From Lithodes maja (lineage: Eukaryota; Arthropoda; Malacostraca; Decapoda; Lithodidae): a stretch of DNA of 64,000 nucleotides. Positions 51,774-62,813 of this stretch are shown here, one piece after another. The DNA lies in assembly GCA_037953745.1 (NCBI GenBank), contig JBAKBP010007387.1, forward strand, positions 36,447-100,446, read 5' to 3'. Positions within the stretch are counted from its first letter, which is position 1, and each line of letters begins with the position of its first letter. A program made the translations under genes and the position numbers. Below the pieces are notes generated by a model that saw nothing but the letters and a program-made list of their open reading frames with translations, did no database searches and had not been told where the DNA came from.

Positions 51774-53610
51774 TGTTACGACCGGGCACTCGGGTACACT
51801 AGGGCTCTTACACAGGACTCGAGTATGGCTCGCTGCCACAACGGAAACACACGATCCCAACCCCAGAGTACTGCCAGCCGAACAAAAAACGCCACTACCC
51901 TCCAGAGTTCTATCTGCTATAACGGGGTATACAAGAACTCGGTACTAGCGTTTCACACAACAGACTAATAACAAGACGGGAGTTATCTAGTCTGGTCAAC
52001 AATCAAACAAAGAAGAAAGTACTACAACACTAAAGAATAGTGTTGGCCGAAGCCGAAGTAATCCACCCTTGAACTAAGAACTTAAGAAGTCCTCCACCCT
52101 CTACTTCGGATCGGCACTATTACGTTACGTTAAACAATAGTCCTCGAGCATCAAGCAAGGAATCTTCTGATAAGTTAGATGCTTCTCGAATACTCATAAG
52201 AAGTAAGTATCGGATTTTGAACAGCAATTTAATGAATAACTCACTGGTAATTAAAGGCTTTAAATTGACATAAGAAGAATTATAAGAATAAGCAATAGGA
52301 TATGGCAAACATTAAGAAGAAGTACTCCGACAATGCACTGGCAATAGCCTACTAAGATTGTGCTCGTGAGCCACTAATCTCTGAAGTAGCTAAGCGTGCC
52401 ACACATGAAATCAATAGTGCATAAACAATAATATACATAAGGAGAAGCTTCAATACTATGCTGTATCTGCTGGTCGAGCAAAGTCTAGCTGGGATACATA
52501 AGGTTAAGAGACAATGGCTGAGCAAGCGGCTCGTAGCCTAGCGAGGTCCTTAAGACTGTGCGGCCAAATTACGTTAATTGACGGGATGCTCTCTTGAGAG
52601 ATCCAGATCACTAGTATCTGGTTCTCTCCTGGCGATCCTCTCAAAGTCAAGCAAATGAGATAGCACAGTGTTGGGTGGCAGAGGCAAAAGCCCTCACTCG
52701 CAACACAGTGCTAAACTCCCACGGTACACAGTCAGAAAGACCACCTAGGCGTTCCACGTCTCCGTTGCAATTGTACTGGTTCAACCGCAACCTAGTACTC
52801 ATAGGAAATCACAACTCAGAAACCCTATCCCAGTCTAGCATTGCCTAAACCAGCAGAAAACAGGAACATGAATAATCGCACACAGGGAAATGCATATACG
52901 AGTGCAACAAACATCAATCAATCCTATTCTAGTTAACCCTTCCAAAAATAGGCTATCTAACAGGCACTTATCTCGTGAGAACTCAAGCGATAATACTTTG
53001 GCTGACTAAATCTGCACCAAAGGGGTCATTGGTTAAAAAGGGACGAGAAGAGAAGAAGATAGGCTGTTCAGAGAGTAGAGAAAGTTCACATCAGTCGGAA
53101 GAATATGGATAGTTGCAAGGGATATGAGAAGTCGCTCTGCCTGATGAGTTCTGAAGAATGGTGGCAAGAACCTCTCTTTTTATACTCGGCCCTCTAGCGG
53201 CATATCTCAAACTACTTAAGGACCGCCCACTGGCAATCATGACGTCATATTTTCTCTCAATCTGGGATCGACAAAGGATTTCCCACGCGCTTGATGAGGG
53301 AGGAGGGAGGAGGGAGTGAGGCCTACACACCTCGTGGCGCGCTCACTGGCCGTCGTTACATAACTCTCTCTCTCATCATTATAAATAAGTCCCACACACA
53401 ATACTTATATCTAATGATATAAAATAGAACTCGTTGACTTAGAAGAAAACAAAATACATAATTATAATACTTATAGTACAACGGTTCACATAAACTGAGT
53501 TAGGAAACTCTACACAGACTACAGCCAAAGTTCCTGCCCTGACGATCCTAGCGAGAGTGGGGCCTGACTGGGCGTTCTGTACAGCATGCTCATACTCGAC
53601 ATGCGTCACA
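51774..53610 (-). repeat. 5' LTR of element E
   Basis: An 1837-bp LTR with TATA box TATAAAAAG (minus, 53176-53184) in CGAGTATAAAAAGAGAGG. The region around it (GGGCGGTCCTTAAGTAGTTT on the minus strand) matches the D LTR (GGGCGGTCCTTAGTAGTTTA). The outer 250 bp match B. Confidence 0.95.
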
Positions 53611-53711
53611 CTTTTCATACTTTCCAGCACATCTACCTCCACACCACACCTCCTTCTTACTTCCTCATTCGTCTGTCTATCCCTCCATGTAACTCCACAC
53701 GCACTTCTTAA

Positions 53712-55821
53712 GGGGAGGTATTTAGTGTGTTCCCTAGACCTCCATCAAGCTTAAAATTACACCCCCTTGAGTCCCTTTCAAGATAAATTTGTACATTTTT
53801 CGGCAGAAAAATGTCCCGGCCGAAGGCCGGTTCCTCTTAAATTACAGGCTCGCTATCGCTCGCCAGGATAAAATCGACACCTGAATGGCATGAAAGGTCT
53901 TAATATGGGGTGAAACTTCTTAAAATTGCTAAACTAATGGTGTGACGTTGACCACTCCGTTAGAACCGCATGGCTTGTCCTACAGTGACTCACTAGGATC
54001 GCCAGGGCAGTGGATGGGGCTACAGTTTATGTATTAGAGTGTGCTTTATTTCATATGAAAGCTCGTGTCATGGGCAGTCCAGAAAGGCTCATTGTTTTCG
54101 CCCATGTCAAGGCTTTATATATTTAATTGTAAAGTATATGTTTTGTCATTAACTAGTAATGATAGGATCTGGGAGAGAGAGAGGGAGTAGAACAGAGTGA
54201 GAGGGGGCGCGCAGTGTTTTTTGTCCCGCTCGATGACGTCACGGCTGGCTGCCTCGCGGGGGTTGGTGGAGGGAGGTCCTTACCATGCTGCGAGCTCTGT
54301 TAGTGGTTAGTTGACTTGTAACCGCTGGTTTCCCACGCGGCTCGAGCTAGTGCGAGTATATATACTGGTTCCTCGCCACTCTCTCCCTCAGATCTGGTTT
54401 CTAGAACACACCCATCTTTTTGTCCCTTGCTATCTATCCCCGCTCCGTACCTGAGAATCTTTTCCTCTGCCTATCTCTCTCATTTTCCATATCTTTCACC
54501 ACCTTTCTATTACCATTATATCCCCTCTGGTTAACTGCAAAAATCAGCTTCATGCTGGCCAGTTGTATTGTGTGTTAAAGTCTGATATAACCTGTGTATG
54601 TTAGTTGTTAAGATAAGTGGATCACGAAGCATTGGTTGGCTTTCATATTGCCGCTTCCTATAATTATTAGTGTTCTGCTGGATTAGATAATGCTAGACTA
54701 GGAGTCTGATATAATAGGTATTGTTTCCTATGAGTGCTGGCTTCAGTTAAAAGCGGCACGACATACCTGAGAACTGGAGTTGATTGAGTAAATTCTAGTC
54801 TGTGTGCCATTGAGAGTAGAGCATGCACGAATGAGGGCTTTTTGCCTATACCATTCTGCACTGTTCTAGTCTCGATTGTTTGTCTTTGAGGTACGCCAGG
54901 AGAACGCTTAATACTTCGGTATTAAGGTTTCTCAAGAGAGCTACCCTTCATTATAACGTAATATTTGACGCACAGACTTGAGATTTGCACTAGGCTATGC
55001 AGCATGCCATGCGCACCAGTATCTCGTATCATTGACTCTAGCTAGACTTTATCAGTCACAGTAGACATTAACTATATTAACCTAATTACTCTTTTTATGC
55101 ATACCCATTTATGATTACACAAGCATTTCGCAGCCTAGTTTGATGTATTGAGACACAAACGACTTAGGCTCTTTTTGTTGATAGGAATACTGCATTGTGG
55201 CGATTATTATTAGTGTTGTAGTGTTTAGGATATTCTTGGCTCCGACGGCATTATATATTCTGCCTTTTTGTGTGCATAGCCTGCACGAGCATTGTTCCAC
55301 TGCCTGCCTTTCTGGGTTCCATTTCCGATACGAGCATCTTTACAGCATCTAACATTTAAAGAAGATTCCTTGTTAGTGTTGAAGGACTTTAGTGCACTTT
55401 CTTTCATGCAGGAGTGCCTGACATTTATTGATTAAAGTAACGTAAGCTGTAACTTCTCTTACCACCTTACTTTGCATACCATAACCAAGCACCTTCGGTT
55501 ATAGGTAGTAATAGGCTGTTTTCACATAACATTAAGCCTAGAGTAGACGCACATTTATTGAGAGTTTGATAGCCTATTATTGCATATAGAACTCTGTAGA
55601 GTATTTGTGTTCTTTGTTCACTGGGAATATACTTCAGAGGTTGGAGCTAGCGCTTTCCGTTGTAACATTTATGCCATTACTAGTCCAATGAATAAGAGCC
55701 CTGATATATTTGAACCCCAGTCGTAACAATGGGGCAAACGTTTTATAGTATCAAAAGCAATGGGGCTAAACATGAGGGAGAAAGGGGTCAAGAACAAAAT
55801 CCCTCAAGTGGAGATCTCCCC
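53712..55821. mobile_element. TTAA-target MITE split by a gypsy solo LTR
   Basis: TTAA lies at 53708-53711 and 55822-55825, with short G/C-rich inverted ends (GGGGAGGTATTTAG and its counterpart AGATCTCCCC). Without the solo LTR and its target copy the element is about 318 bp. It contains the hairpin-forming CCGGCCGAAGGCCGG and the phrase TTTGTACATTTTTCGGCAG, both of which recur in the foldback at 59.6-60.2 kb. The right end resembles 60197 onward (TTAAGGGGAGAT). Confidence 0.8.
53941..55728 (+). repeat. Gypsy solo LTR
   Basis: A 1788-bp stretch from TGTGACGTTGACC to CAGTCGTAACA with target duplication ATGG on both sides (53937-53940 and 55729-55732) and no internal domain. Phrases such as AGGATCGCCAGGGCAG and a TATA-like GAGTATATATACTGG place it in the same family as A-E but a separate subfamily. 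Solo LTRs arise when the two LTRs of an element recombine. Confidence 0.92.
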
Positions 55822-56530
55822 TTAAGTCACTCATTTCCACCCCTCTCACTCTTGGTTTGAGTCTCTTCTCCAACGTCCATGCTTCGCTTCCGTAAGTCAG
55901 TGTCGGGATTACCACACTGTCATGCAAGGATTTCTTCACTTCCATACTGACCACCCTATTTTTTGTTACTGCTTTCAATGTTCCTACAACCCTCTTCCCC
56001 TGTTGCACCCTCTCCCACACTTCTTCATCCATAGTCCCATCTTTACTCAACACGCTGCCCAGATACTTAAATGAGCTGACAATCTCAATAGCCTGACCGT
56101 TCAGCTTTACCTCACACTCTGTGGTTTCACCCCTTTCGAAGACCATAACCTTGCTCTTCCCCGCATTTACCTTCAGATTCCGTTTTTCGCACACTGTTCC
56201 AAACATTTTTACCAGACCCTGCACCTCCCATTCATTATCACTCATCAGAACTGTGTCATCAGCAAACAGCAGTACAGGTAGCTTCCACTCATTTCCCTCC
56301 CTTATCACCGATACACCAACATCCACTACTCTTCCTTTTATTTATTTCATGACTGCATCCATATATACAGTAAACAACCACGGGGACATCACATACCCCT
56401 GTTTCAACCCAACATTCAGATCAAAGAAATCGCTCTGCTCATTCCCCACACGTACTGCTGCCTTTGCACCCTCATACATGCTCTTCACTGCTTTCAGCAA
56501 CTTGCCATCTACTCCGTATATTCTAAGCAC
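55822..56530 (-). pseudogene. RTE-like LINE copy 2, RT palm
   Basis: The first part (56530-56342) has LLKAVKSMYEGAKAAVRVGN, then LNVGLKQGYVMSPWLFTVYM and a stop. The second (56326 on) has PVLLFADDTVLMSDNEWEVQ (the FADD box), NAGKSKVMVFERGE, SSFKYLGSVLSKDG and VVIPTLTYGSEAWTLEKRLK. The break between them is a small indel near 56340 (AAATAAATAAAAGG, where copy 3 has AAAGAAATACAAGG). The last codons before 55825 run into the MITE. Confidence 0.9.
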
Positions 56531-56532
56531 TC

Positions 56533-57489
56533 ATACTCTCTCACATCTGTACCCCTTCATTCTATTTTCCGGTACGGCTCTTTAGTCGGAGGGTGGGGAG
56601 AGAGCCTTCTACTTTACTGTCCTATTCTTCCACTATAAACTGTCCCTGTCTAGTAGTATTAAGGCCGGACCACCTAGTTTGGATCGTGAAGGTCTGTGTG
56701 GTCTGAGTATATGTGTAACTCTATGTAAATATGTGTAACTATCTCTCTCTCTCTCTCCAGCCTCCTCACATTGTGTTGTTATTATTTTATTTCAGTTGTT
56801 CATGTTTCCTGTTTCTTTACATCTTTCTTTCCGTTTTCCTTTCTCCACAACTTATATATTTTATTTTACAACTACTTTATACTTTGATTTAAAGCTGATG
56901 TTTGCAAATTAATCATATTGTTTATATCCAATAACTGAATCACTTTCTATTAAACATTTCTCTATTACTATATGTATTTTTCGCTTCATATATAGAACAA
57001 AATTGTGTGTTCTTATAAATTCAATTTACTCTCTTTTGTATACTTAATCCACGGCCGTGTAGTTATAATACATACAAACATTATACATAACTATATGGAC
57101 ACATGCAGAGTTCTCCTTGTATGTGACTATAATATTAAACCACCAGACATTACAGATACATACAAACATTGTAACACCCTCACACCCGTTATACGGACCT
57201 CTAGTTACCACGGTCATTAGACTTCTAGCCCCCCCCCCCCCTCCCCATAGCCATAGTTCCATCCACCCCTGCACTTTTCGACCAGTTATCTTTCTCTCTC
57301 TCTCCACTAGACATGACCAGTACTGTCATCGGTAAAGTGGGGTTTAATGTCATCATATAATTGGGTAAATGGTCTGGTAATATAGTACAAAAGAGTACAA
57401 AGGAAAACAAGCAACAACAGTTCTATCGATCCTTTCGAGCTACCTAACCTATGAGAAAAAGATAACGGTAGCTCAATAAAAAGTGTTAC
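56533..57489. other. Low-complexity intergenic stretch
   Basis: No recognisable gene. Notable are a TC microsatellite near 56741-56756, AT-rich sequence, and a 13-base C run near 57229-57241 followed by a TCTCTCTC tract near 57289-57303. Confidence 0.5.
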
Positions 57490-57955
57490 TATCCGTTTGT
57501 AAACGCAGTTAATCGTGGATTAAGAGCGAGATATTTATTTAGGCGTAATTTGAAAGAATCAACACTACTGCATTCAATAACATGACTGGATAGTCCATGT
57601 CATAGGTATACTACTCAATTGAAACAAAAAATGCTTTGCTTCATTGGAGTTAAAATGCTTTCTGATCATATTGCAACCATTACCTCTAGTGTAATTTGAA
57701 TGATCGATTGTGAAATATTTATTTACATCCATATTGTTAATACTGTACCTTTAAATATTTTAAACACTTGAATTAGGTCACCTCTAACCATGTGCTTTGC
57801 TAAACTGGACAGATTTAACTTTTTTTAGACGCTCTTCATATGACATTTTTCTCATTCTAGGGATAATTTTTGTCACTCCTCTGTATTATCTCCAGTTTAT
57901 CTATGTCGTTTTGATACGATGAACACCAGATCTGAGCTCTGTGCAGCATGTGAAA
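57490..57955 (-). pseudogene. CR1-like RT C-terminal tail
   Basis: Frames on the minus strand give AQIWCSSYQNDIDKLEIIQR, KHMVRGDLIQVFKIFKG and DSFKLRLNKYLALNPRL. They fall in three frames with stops between. This is the thumb-to-end part of a CR1-group RT. Its upstream neighbour is at 62256 beyond the RTE insertion. Confidence 0.8.
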
Positions 57956-57956
57956 A

Positions 57957-59001
57957 GATGTGTTAAGTAAGGAGAAGAAGGAGAGGAGTGACAGGTACAG
58001 CGTGGAAGACAAGAAGAAAGCGTATAGAGAGTGGTTGGGTAGTAGAGGGAATGGAGATTTGGAGAGTCAGAAATGAGTGAGGTACGTGGAGAGAAAGAGA
58101 GTGGTGAAGAGAGTAGTGAAGGAAAGTAAGAGAAGAGTATATAAGGAATTTGGAAGGAATCTGAGTGTAAAATGGAGGGAGTGTAAGAAACTGTTCCGGA
58201 AGAAGTCAAGAAAGTTAGGGAAGGTAGCAAGGGAAACAGTAAGAGTGTGAAAGATACGAATGGGAGAATGCTAGCTGAGAAGCAAGATAGAATCGACAGA
58301 TGGAAGGAGTACTTCAACGAGTTGCTAAATGTAAGGAATGAAGCGCCAGCAAACAGTTGGATGGGGTATGGGAGGGAGAAGAAGAGAAGAAGTGGAGGAG
58401 GAGGTGGGGATCAGGAGGTCAGAAGTGTGGGAAGCCATGAAAAGAGTGAAGTTGGGAAAAGTGATCGAATGGGTATTTAAAATGTGCAAACTAGCATGGG
58501 AGAAGGGGAGTGCACGGAGAACTGAAAGACAGGCATAATAGTCCCCCTATATAAGGGTAAAGGGGAAAGAGGAGTGTGTGGTAACCACCGAAGAATATGT
58601 CTTCTAAGCGTAGAAGGGAAGGTGTACAGTAGGGTAGTGATTGAGATAGTGAGAGCGAGAACATTGAAATGGATAGGTGACGAGAAGGGCGGTTTTAGGA
58701 AGGGAAGAGGATGTGTTGATCAGATTTTTACCATGAATTGTGTTGTGTCGAAATATCTGGAGAAGCAACAAAAGGAGTAAGTTGCCTTTATGGACTTGGA
58801 GAAGGCTTATGCCTCAGTGGATAGAGAAGGTATTTGGGAAGTACTTAGAATTATTATTATTACGGAGTAGATGCCAAGTTGGTGAAAGCAGTGAAGAGCA
58901 TGTATGAGGGTGCAAAGGCTACAGTACGTGTGGAGAATGAGCAGAGCTCTTCGACTTGAATGTTGGGTTGAAACAGGGGTGTGTGATGTCCCCGTGGTTG
59001 C
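57957..59001 (+). pseudogene. RTE-like LINE copy 3, RT first part
   Basis: Fragments of frames give DRYSVEDKKKAYREWLG, DTNGRMLAEKQDRIDRWKEY then FNELLN, a VPLYKGKG-like site, RICLLSVEGKVYSRVVIE, GGFRKGRGCVDQIF and AFMDLEKAYASVDREGIWE. It reaches LNVGLKQGCVMSPWLL immediately before the DNA transposon. Motif A is changed (AYASV against AYDRV in copy 1). At least four frame changes or stops occur. Confidence 0.85.
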
Positions 59002-59004
59002 TTA

Positions 59005-61331
59005 TGCCCCTTTCCCAGTTATGCGACTTCATTCGATTTTCATCGCCGACACCCATAAATAGGCACATTCGTGACATGTCGCACAGCAATCGTATACCCT
59101 CGCATAATAATCGTATGACTGGCAAGGCCTCGCAAGGGCCCTCGCGGGTCATCGCAAATGTTCGGTTTGTCCAAAATGTTGGACGAGGACTCACGAGGGT
59201 TCGTAGCCCTCGCAAGCATCGTCGAGCATCGCAGAGGGATCTGCGAGGCCCTCTGAGACCATCGCCAACATTGGCGAGACATCGCGGAGGGTTTCGCACA
59301 AAAAAAACTTTGCAACGCTGCACGGATGCTCACCGATACTCTCAAATGCTCTGCTCGCCGATGCTCTCAGATACATCGACGATGCCAAAGAGCACCTTCG
59401 GCGAGGTGGGTAAAAAAAAATGATAAGGCCTATAGTGAACCTGTCAACCCTTTTTTCTATGCGCCTCTCTTGGGGGGTTCACCTTGTTGTTTTCTCTTTC
59501 TCTCCTTTTTTCTCTTTCTCTGGTTTGTATCCATTCAACCCCATTCAGCCAACTGTTTTAAAACGTTTATCCCCATCCAAGTATCGATATCTTCATGGCA
59601 TGCGATAGCGAACCAGCATTATATGGAGAAATCCGGCTTCGCCGGAGAAATGTTTCTATCAAAAAATGTACAAATTTAGCTTGCTCTCAACAAAAACATT
59701 TATATATGTTGGCTCGCTACAGCTCACCAGGAAAATATTGAAACCTGGATGGGGGTAAACGTCTTAAAACAGTAGGCTGAACGGGGCCGAACGGATACAA
59801 GGAGAGAAAGGGAGAGAGAGGGAGAGAAAGAGTAAAACAAAAAAACGAGGAGAGAGGGAGAGAAAGAGAAAATAAAAAAAGGCGAGGTGGGCTCACTTAA
59901 GCCGTAACGCAAACATTGAGGCCACCTCGCTGTTTTTGTTTTCTCTTTCTCTCTCTCTCTCTCCTCGTTTTTTATTTTTTTTCTCTTTCTCTCCCTCTCT
60001 CTCTGCCTTGTATCCGTTCGGCCCCGTTCAGCCTACTGTTTTAAGACGTTTACCCCAATCTAGGTTTCAATATTTTCCTGGTGAGCGGTAGGGAGCCAAC
60101 ATATATATATATATATATTTGTTTTAAGAGCTAGCTAAATTTGTACATTTTTCGATAGAAAAATGTCTCCGGCGAAGCCGGACATTGCCAATCTCCGAAT
60201 TAAGGGGAGATGGGTCGTTTTTCTGGTCCCCTTTCTTCCTCATGGTTAACCCCATTAGTTTTCATATTTTATGAAGTTCGGCCTATTAGTTTGGCGATTT
60301 TAAGACATTTCACCCCATTTCGTTGTCAATATTAACACCTTACGAGCGGCCTATGCGGTTTATTTATATGTACCGCCCAGCGGGGTGTTTTTAGCCAAAA
60401 TAGGGCTGTTTACGTGATCATTTTCATGCCTAAATAAGACCCAGAATGTAAAACAAGTATCTATCCCTGAAAGGGCATAAACAGAGCTTTCGAATGACAC
60501 CATAACGATCCTTTTATGATGGCTAGTTTTCTTGCAATAACCGTGCAACGCGAGTGCAAAAAGCATGTAATTAGGCACTTTCCCCATACAATTCCGTATA
60601 TAGCGAGTGAGAGAGGGAGGGAGGAGGTGGGATTCGTGTCAGTAGGTTCGCCGCGGTGGTCTGGAGCAGTCATACGCTCGCTACTCTCCTGCCACCACTT
60701 GTCTCTCTCTCTCAGCCACATTACGTGCTGAAATTGCCACACGATATATGTCGAGCACCGCCACATAGTCCAGCTTTATTTAACTCGACTTATGTTGCGC
60801 CCCGACATTTAAGGGTTAAGACTTTCGTGTCATTTAGGCGTCGAGTTTTGGTGAGGTCAGGCCTCAAGGCAATAGTGAGTTGGGTCTACAATTAGGCCTT
60901 GTAATTGGGGTTGGGTGTGACAGGGATCTGCCTTGTGTGGGCCGATCGGTTTTCTGCAGACTCCCGTTTTCTTCATGTTCATATGTCTGTGCCATGAAAT
61001 ATATGCAAAAAGTTTTCGGATAATCTCGCCGAGGTATTCGCCGAACCATCGCTTAATTCACCGAAGACGTCGCAGAACATATGCCGAGGATTCGTTCATC
61101 CTTCGCATTATTTTATTCAAATGTGACAGTTCTCGCCGAGGTCATCGGCGAACCATCGCTCAATTTGCCGATGACGTTGCATAATGTCGCCGATTCGCCT
61201 TACCCATCGTCGCCGAGTGTAAACTTGTCAACGGTTTTTAACGGTCAAAATCGTTGACGTCGCACAACTTCGTTGCGAATTTACAAGACTACGTCCTCGG
61301 CGACGAAAATCGTATAAGTGGGAAAGGGGCA
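59005..61331. mobile_element. PIF/Harbinger-like non-autonomous element with internal foldback
   Basis: The ends TGCCCCTTTCCCAGTTATGC and (as complement) TGCCCCTTTCCCACTTATAC form imperfect inverted repeats of ~35-45 bp, flanked by TTA (59002-59004 and 61332-61334). A 3-bp TTA duplication is the PIF/Harbinger target. Leaving the insert out gives a continuous RT frame (PWLLTVYMDG). Near both ends lie clusters of short CG-rich phrases (CCTCGCGGGTCATCGC, CGCCGAGGTCATCGGCGAAC), possible transposase sites. No transposase frame is present. A 556-bp palindrome lies inside. Confidence 0.78.
59630..60185. repeat. Long palindrome (foldback) with ~260-bp arms
   Basis: From 59630 (GGAGAAATCCGGCTTCGCCGG) the sequence pairs with 60109-60185 and inward to 59889/59922, with a spacer of about 32 bp (59890-59921). 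The inner arms hold GA-rich sequence on the left and TC-rich on the right, and CGTTTACCCC...CAGCCTACTG. A third copy of an arm lies in direct orientation at about 59470-59660. The phrase TTTGTACATTTTTC also appears in the MITE at 53.77 kb. Confidence 0.9.
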
Positions 61332-61334
61332 TTA

Positions 61335-62233
61335 CTGTATATATGGATGGAGTCATGAAAGAAATACAAGGAAGAGCAGTGGATGTTGGTGTATCGCTAA
61401 TAAGGGAGGGAAATGGGTGAAAGTTACCTGCACTGCTGTTTGCTGACGATACAGTTCTGATGAGCGATAATGAGTGGGAGTTGCAGGGTCTGGTAAATGT
61501 GTTTGGAACAGTGTGCGAAGAACGGGATCTGAAGGTAAATGCAGGAAAGAGCTAGGTTATGGTCTTCAAAAGGGGTGAAGCCACAGAGTGTGAGGTGAAG
61601 TTGACTGGTCAGGCTATGGAGATTGTCAGCTCATTTAAGTATTTGTGCAGTGTGTTGAGAAAATATAATACTATGGATGAAGAAGTGCAGGAGAGGGTGC
61701 AACAGGGGAAGAGGGTTATAGGAACACTGAAAGCAGCAACAATAAATACGGTGGTCAGTATGGAAGTGAAGAAGTCCTTGCATGACAGTGTGGTAATCCC
61801 GACACTGACTTACGGAAGCGAATCATGGACGTTGGAGAAGAGACTCAGACCAAGAGTGAGAGGGGTGGAAATGAGTTACTTAAGAAGTGCGTGCGGAGTT
61901 ACATGGAGGGATAGACAGACGAATGAGGAAGGAAGAAGGAGGTGTGGTGTGGAGGTAGATGTGCTGGAAAGTGTGAAAAGGAACACCTTGAGATGGTTCG
62001 GCCATATGGAACGTATGGGAAGCGAGAGAATAACAAAGAGGGTGTACGAGAGCGAGGTGGAAGGACAGAGAGGGAGATGTAAACCGAAAGAGAGGTGGAA
62101 GGATGGAGTGAGGAAGTATATGGATGAAGGCGTTGCTGGTCGGGAGGAAGGGCGTCGACTGACTGGGGACAGAGGTGCATGGGGGCGGTTCGTTCGTGGC
62201 CACCCCTTCGGGGATCACAGCGTCTGGCAATAG
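61335..62233 (+). pseudogene. RTE-like LINE copy 3, RT second part
   Basis: YMDGVMKEIQGRAVDVGVSL leads to ALLFADDTVLMSDNEWELQG (FADD box). Then come the stop-broken KVNAGKS, and from 61559 a 224-codon frame with SSFKYLCSVLRK, PTLTYGSESWTLEKRLR, SACGVTWRDRQTNEEGRRRC and FGHMERMGSERITKRVYESE. It stops at a TAG at 62231. TGA at about 61420 and TAG at about 61554 interrupt it. It aligns with copy 2 throughout. Confidence 0.9.
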
Positions 62234-62391
62234 ATAGATACAGTAGATAGATTCCAGATGGGCGCGAACCAAAAAATTATATAAGATGAAAATTACATTT
62301 TCAGATTTGTATTCAAAAGATCTTCCAATGAAGCCAATAATTTTGTTTGTTTTTACATAACTACTTTGGAACCCTGTTGGCCGGGTTTTAA

Positions 62392-62809
62392 CCCTTTCGC
62401 TGCGGGTGACGTTCAGGAACGTCCTGGCAATTTACAGCAATTTTCAGGCTTCAAAAACCTGTAAAAAACGTAAAAATCAAGTGTCAGTGGGCGGGAGCGT
62501 GAGGGGCCCACCTCCGTTCCTCAGAACAGCGAGCGGCCCACTGAGGTAGACTGTCTCGCGCGGGTCTCTCACTGCCTCTCACAACAGTGTTGCCAAGCGA
62601 GCGAGTGCTAACAAATAGCGGGTTTCCGCGTTTCTATGGCACCGCTGCAGGTGAACCAGACCACGTACGAGGCCCGTTCTGGTCTCATTTGAAGCTATTT
62701 TCACCTAGTTTTTGGCAGAATACAGTTCATTTAATGCAGATGCTTGATTCATCATTCAGGAGTACCTGAATATGCCCTAAATAGCCCAAAACACCCCGCA
62801 GCCAAAGAG
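62392..62809. mobile_element. piggyBac-like MITE in the CR1 LINE
   Basis: The ends CCCTTTCGCTGCGGGTGACG and (complement) CTCTTTGGCTGCGGGGTGTT are inverted repeats flanked by TTAA (62388-62391 and 62810-62813). The CCCTTT start and TTAA duplication are typical of piggyBac. The 418-bp body is noncoding. Confidence 0.85.
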
Positions 62810-62813
62810 TTAA

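Larger units (their letters stand above)
45456..53610 (-). mobile_element. Gypsy element E: young non-autonomous mosaic
   Basis: LTRs at 45456-47292 and 51774-53610 are both 1837 bp and differ at only a handful of sites. The target duplication is CTTT (45452-45455 and 53611-53614). The interior has a primer site (51771-51754), one 1270-codon frame, a 3' UTR and a polypurine tract (47293-47301). It has no integrase core and no RT catalytic box, so it depends on other elements. Its 5' half resembles A and its 3' end, from the end of RT through the start of the LTR, resembles B. Confidence 0.95.
45183..56532 (-). mobile_element. 5'-truncated RTE-like LINE (copy 2), split by element E and a MITE
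   Basis: On the minus strand the order is 56532-55822 (RT from LRIYGVDGKLLKAVKSMYEG to GVEMSDL), 53711-53611 (LRSACGVTWRDRQTNEE ... DVLESM) and 45455-45183 (the conserved C-terminus and a CTAT/GATA tail at 45183-45204). Element E sits between the CTTT target copies and the MITE between the TTAA copies, and the protein is continuous across both. The 5' end is truncated just before LRIYGVDG. Confidence 0.9.
57957..62255 (+). mobile_element. RTE-like LINE (copy 3), split by a PIF/Harbinger-like element
   Basis: Plus-strand RT linker and palm sequence (57960-59001) and the rest of the RT (61335-62233) flank a 2.3-kb DNA transposon. A GATA-type tail ends it (62231-62252). It lies inside the CR1-like LINE. 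Several stops and frameshifts show it is dead, and it is 5'-truncated in the endonuclease-RT linker. I could not settle a target duplication. Confidence 0.87.

Noticed and set aside
57957..62255. Target duplication CCAGAT for RTE copy 3
   Set aside because: CCAGAT occurs near both sides but does not touch the left end of the LINE, so it is probably chance.
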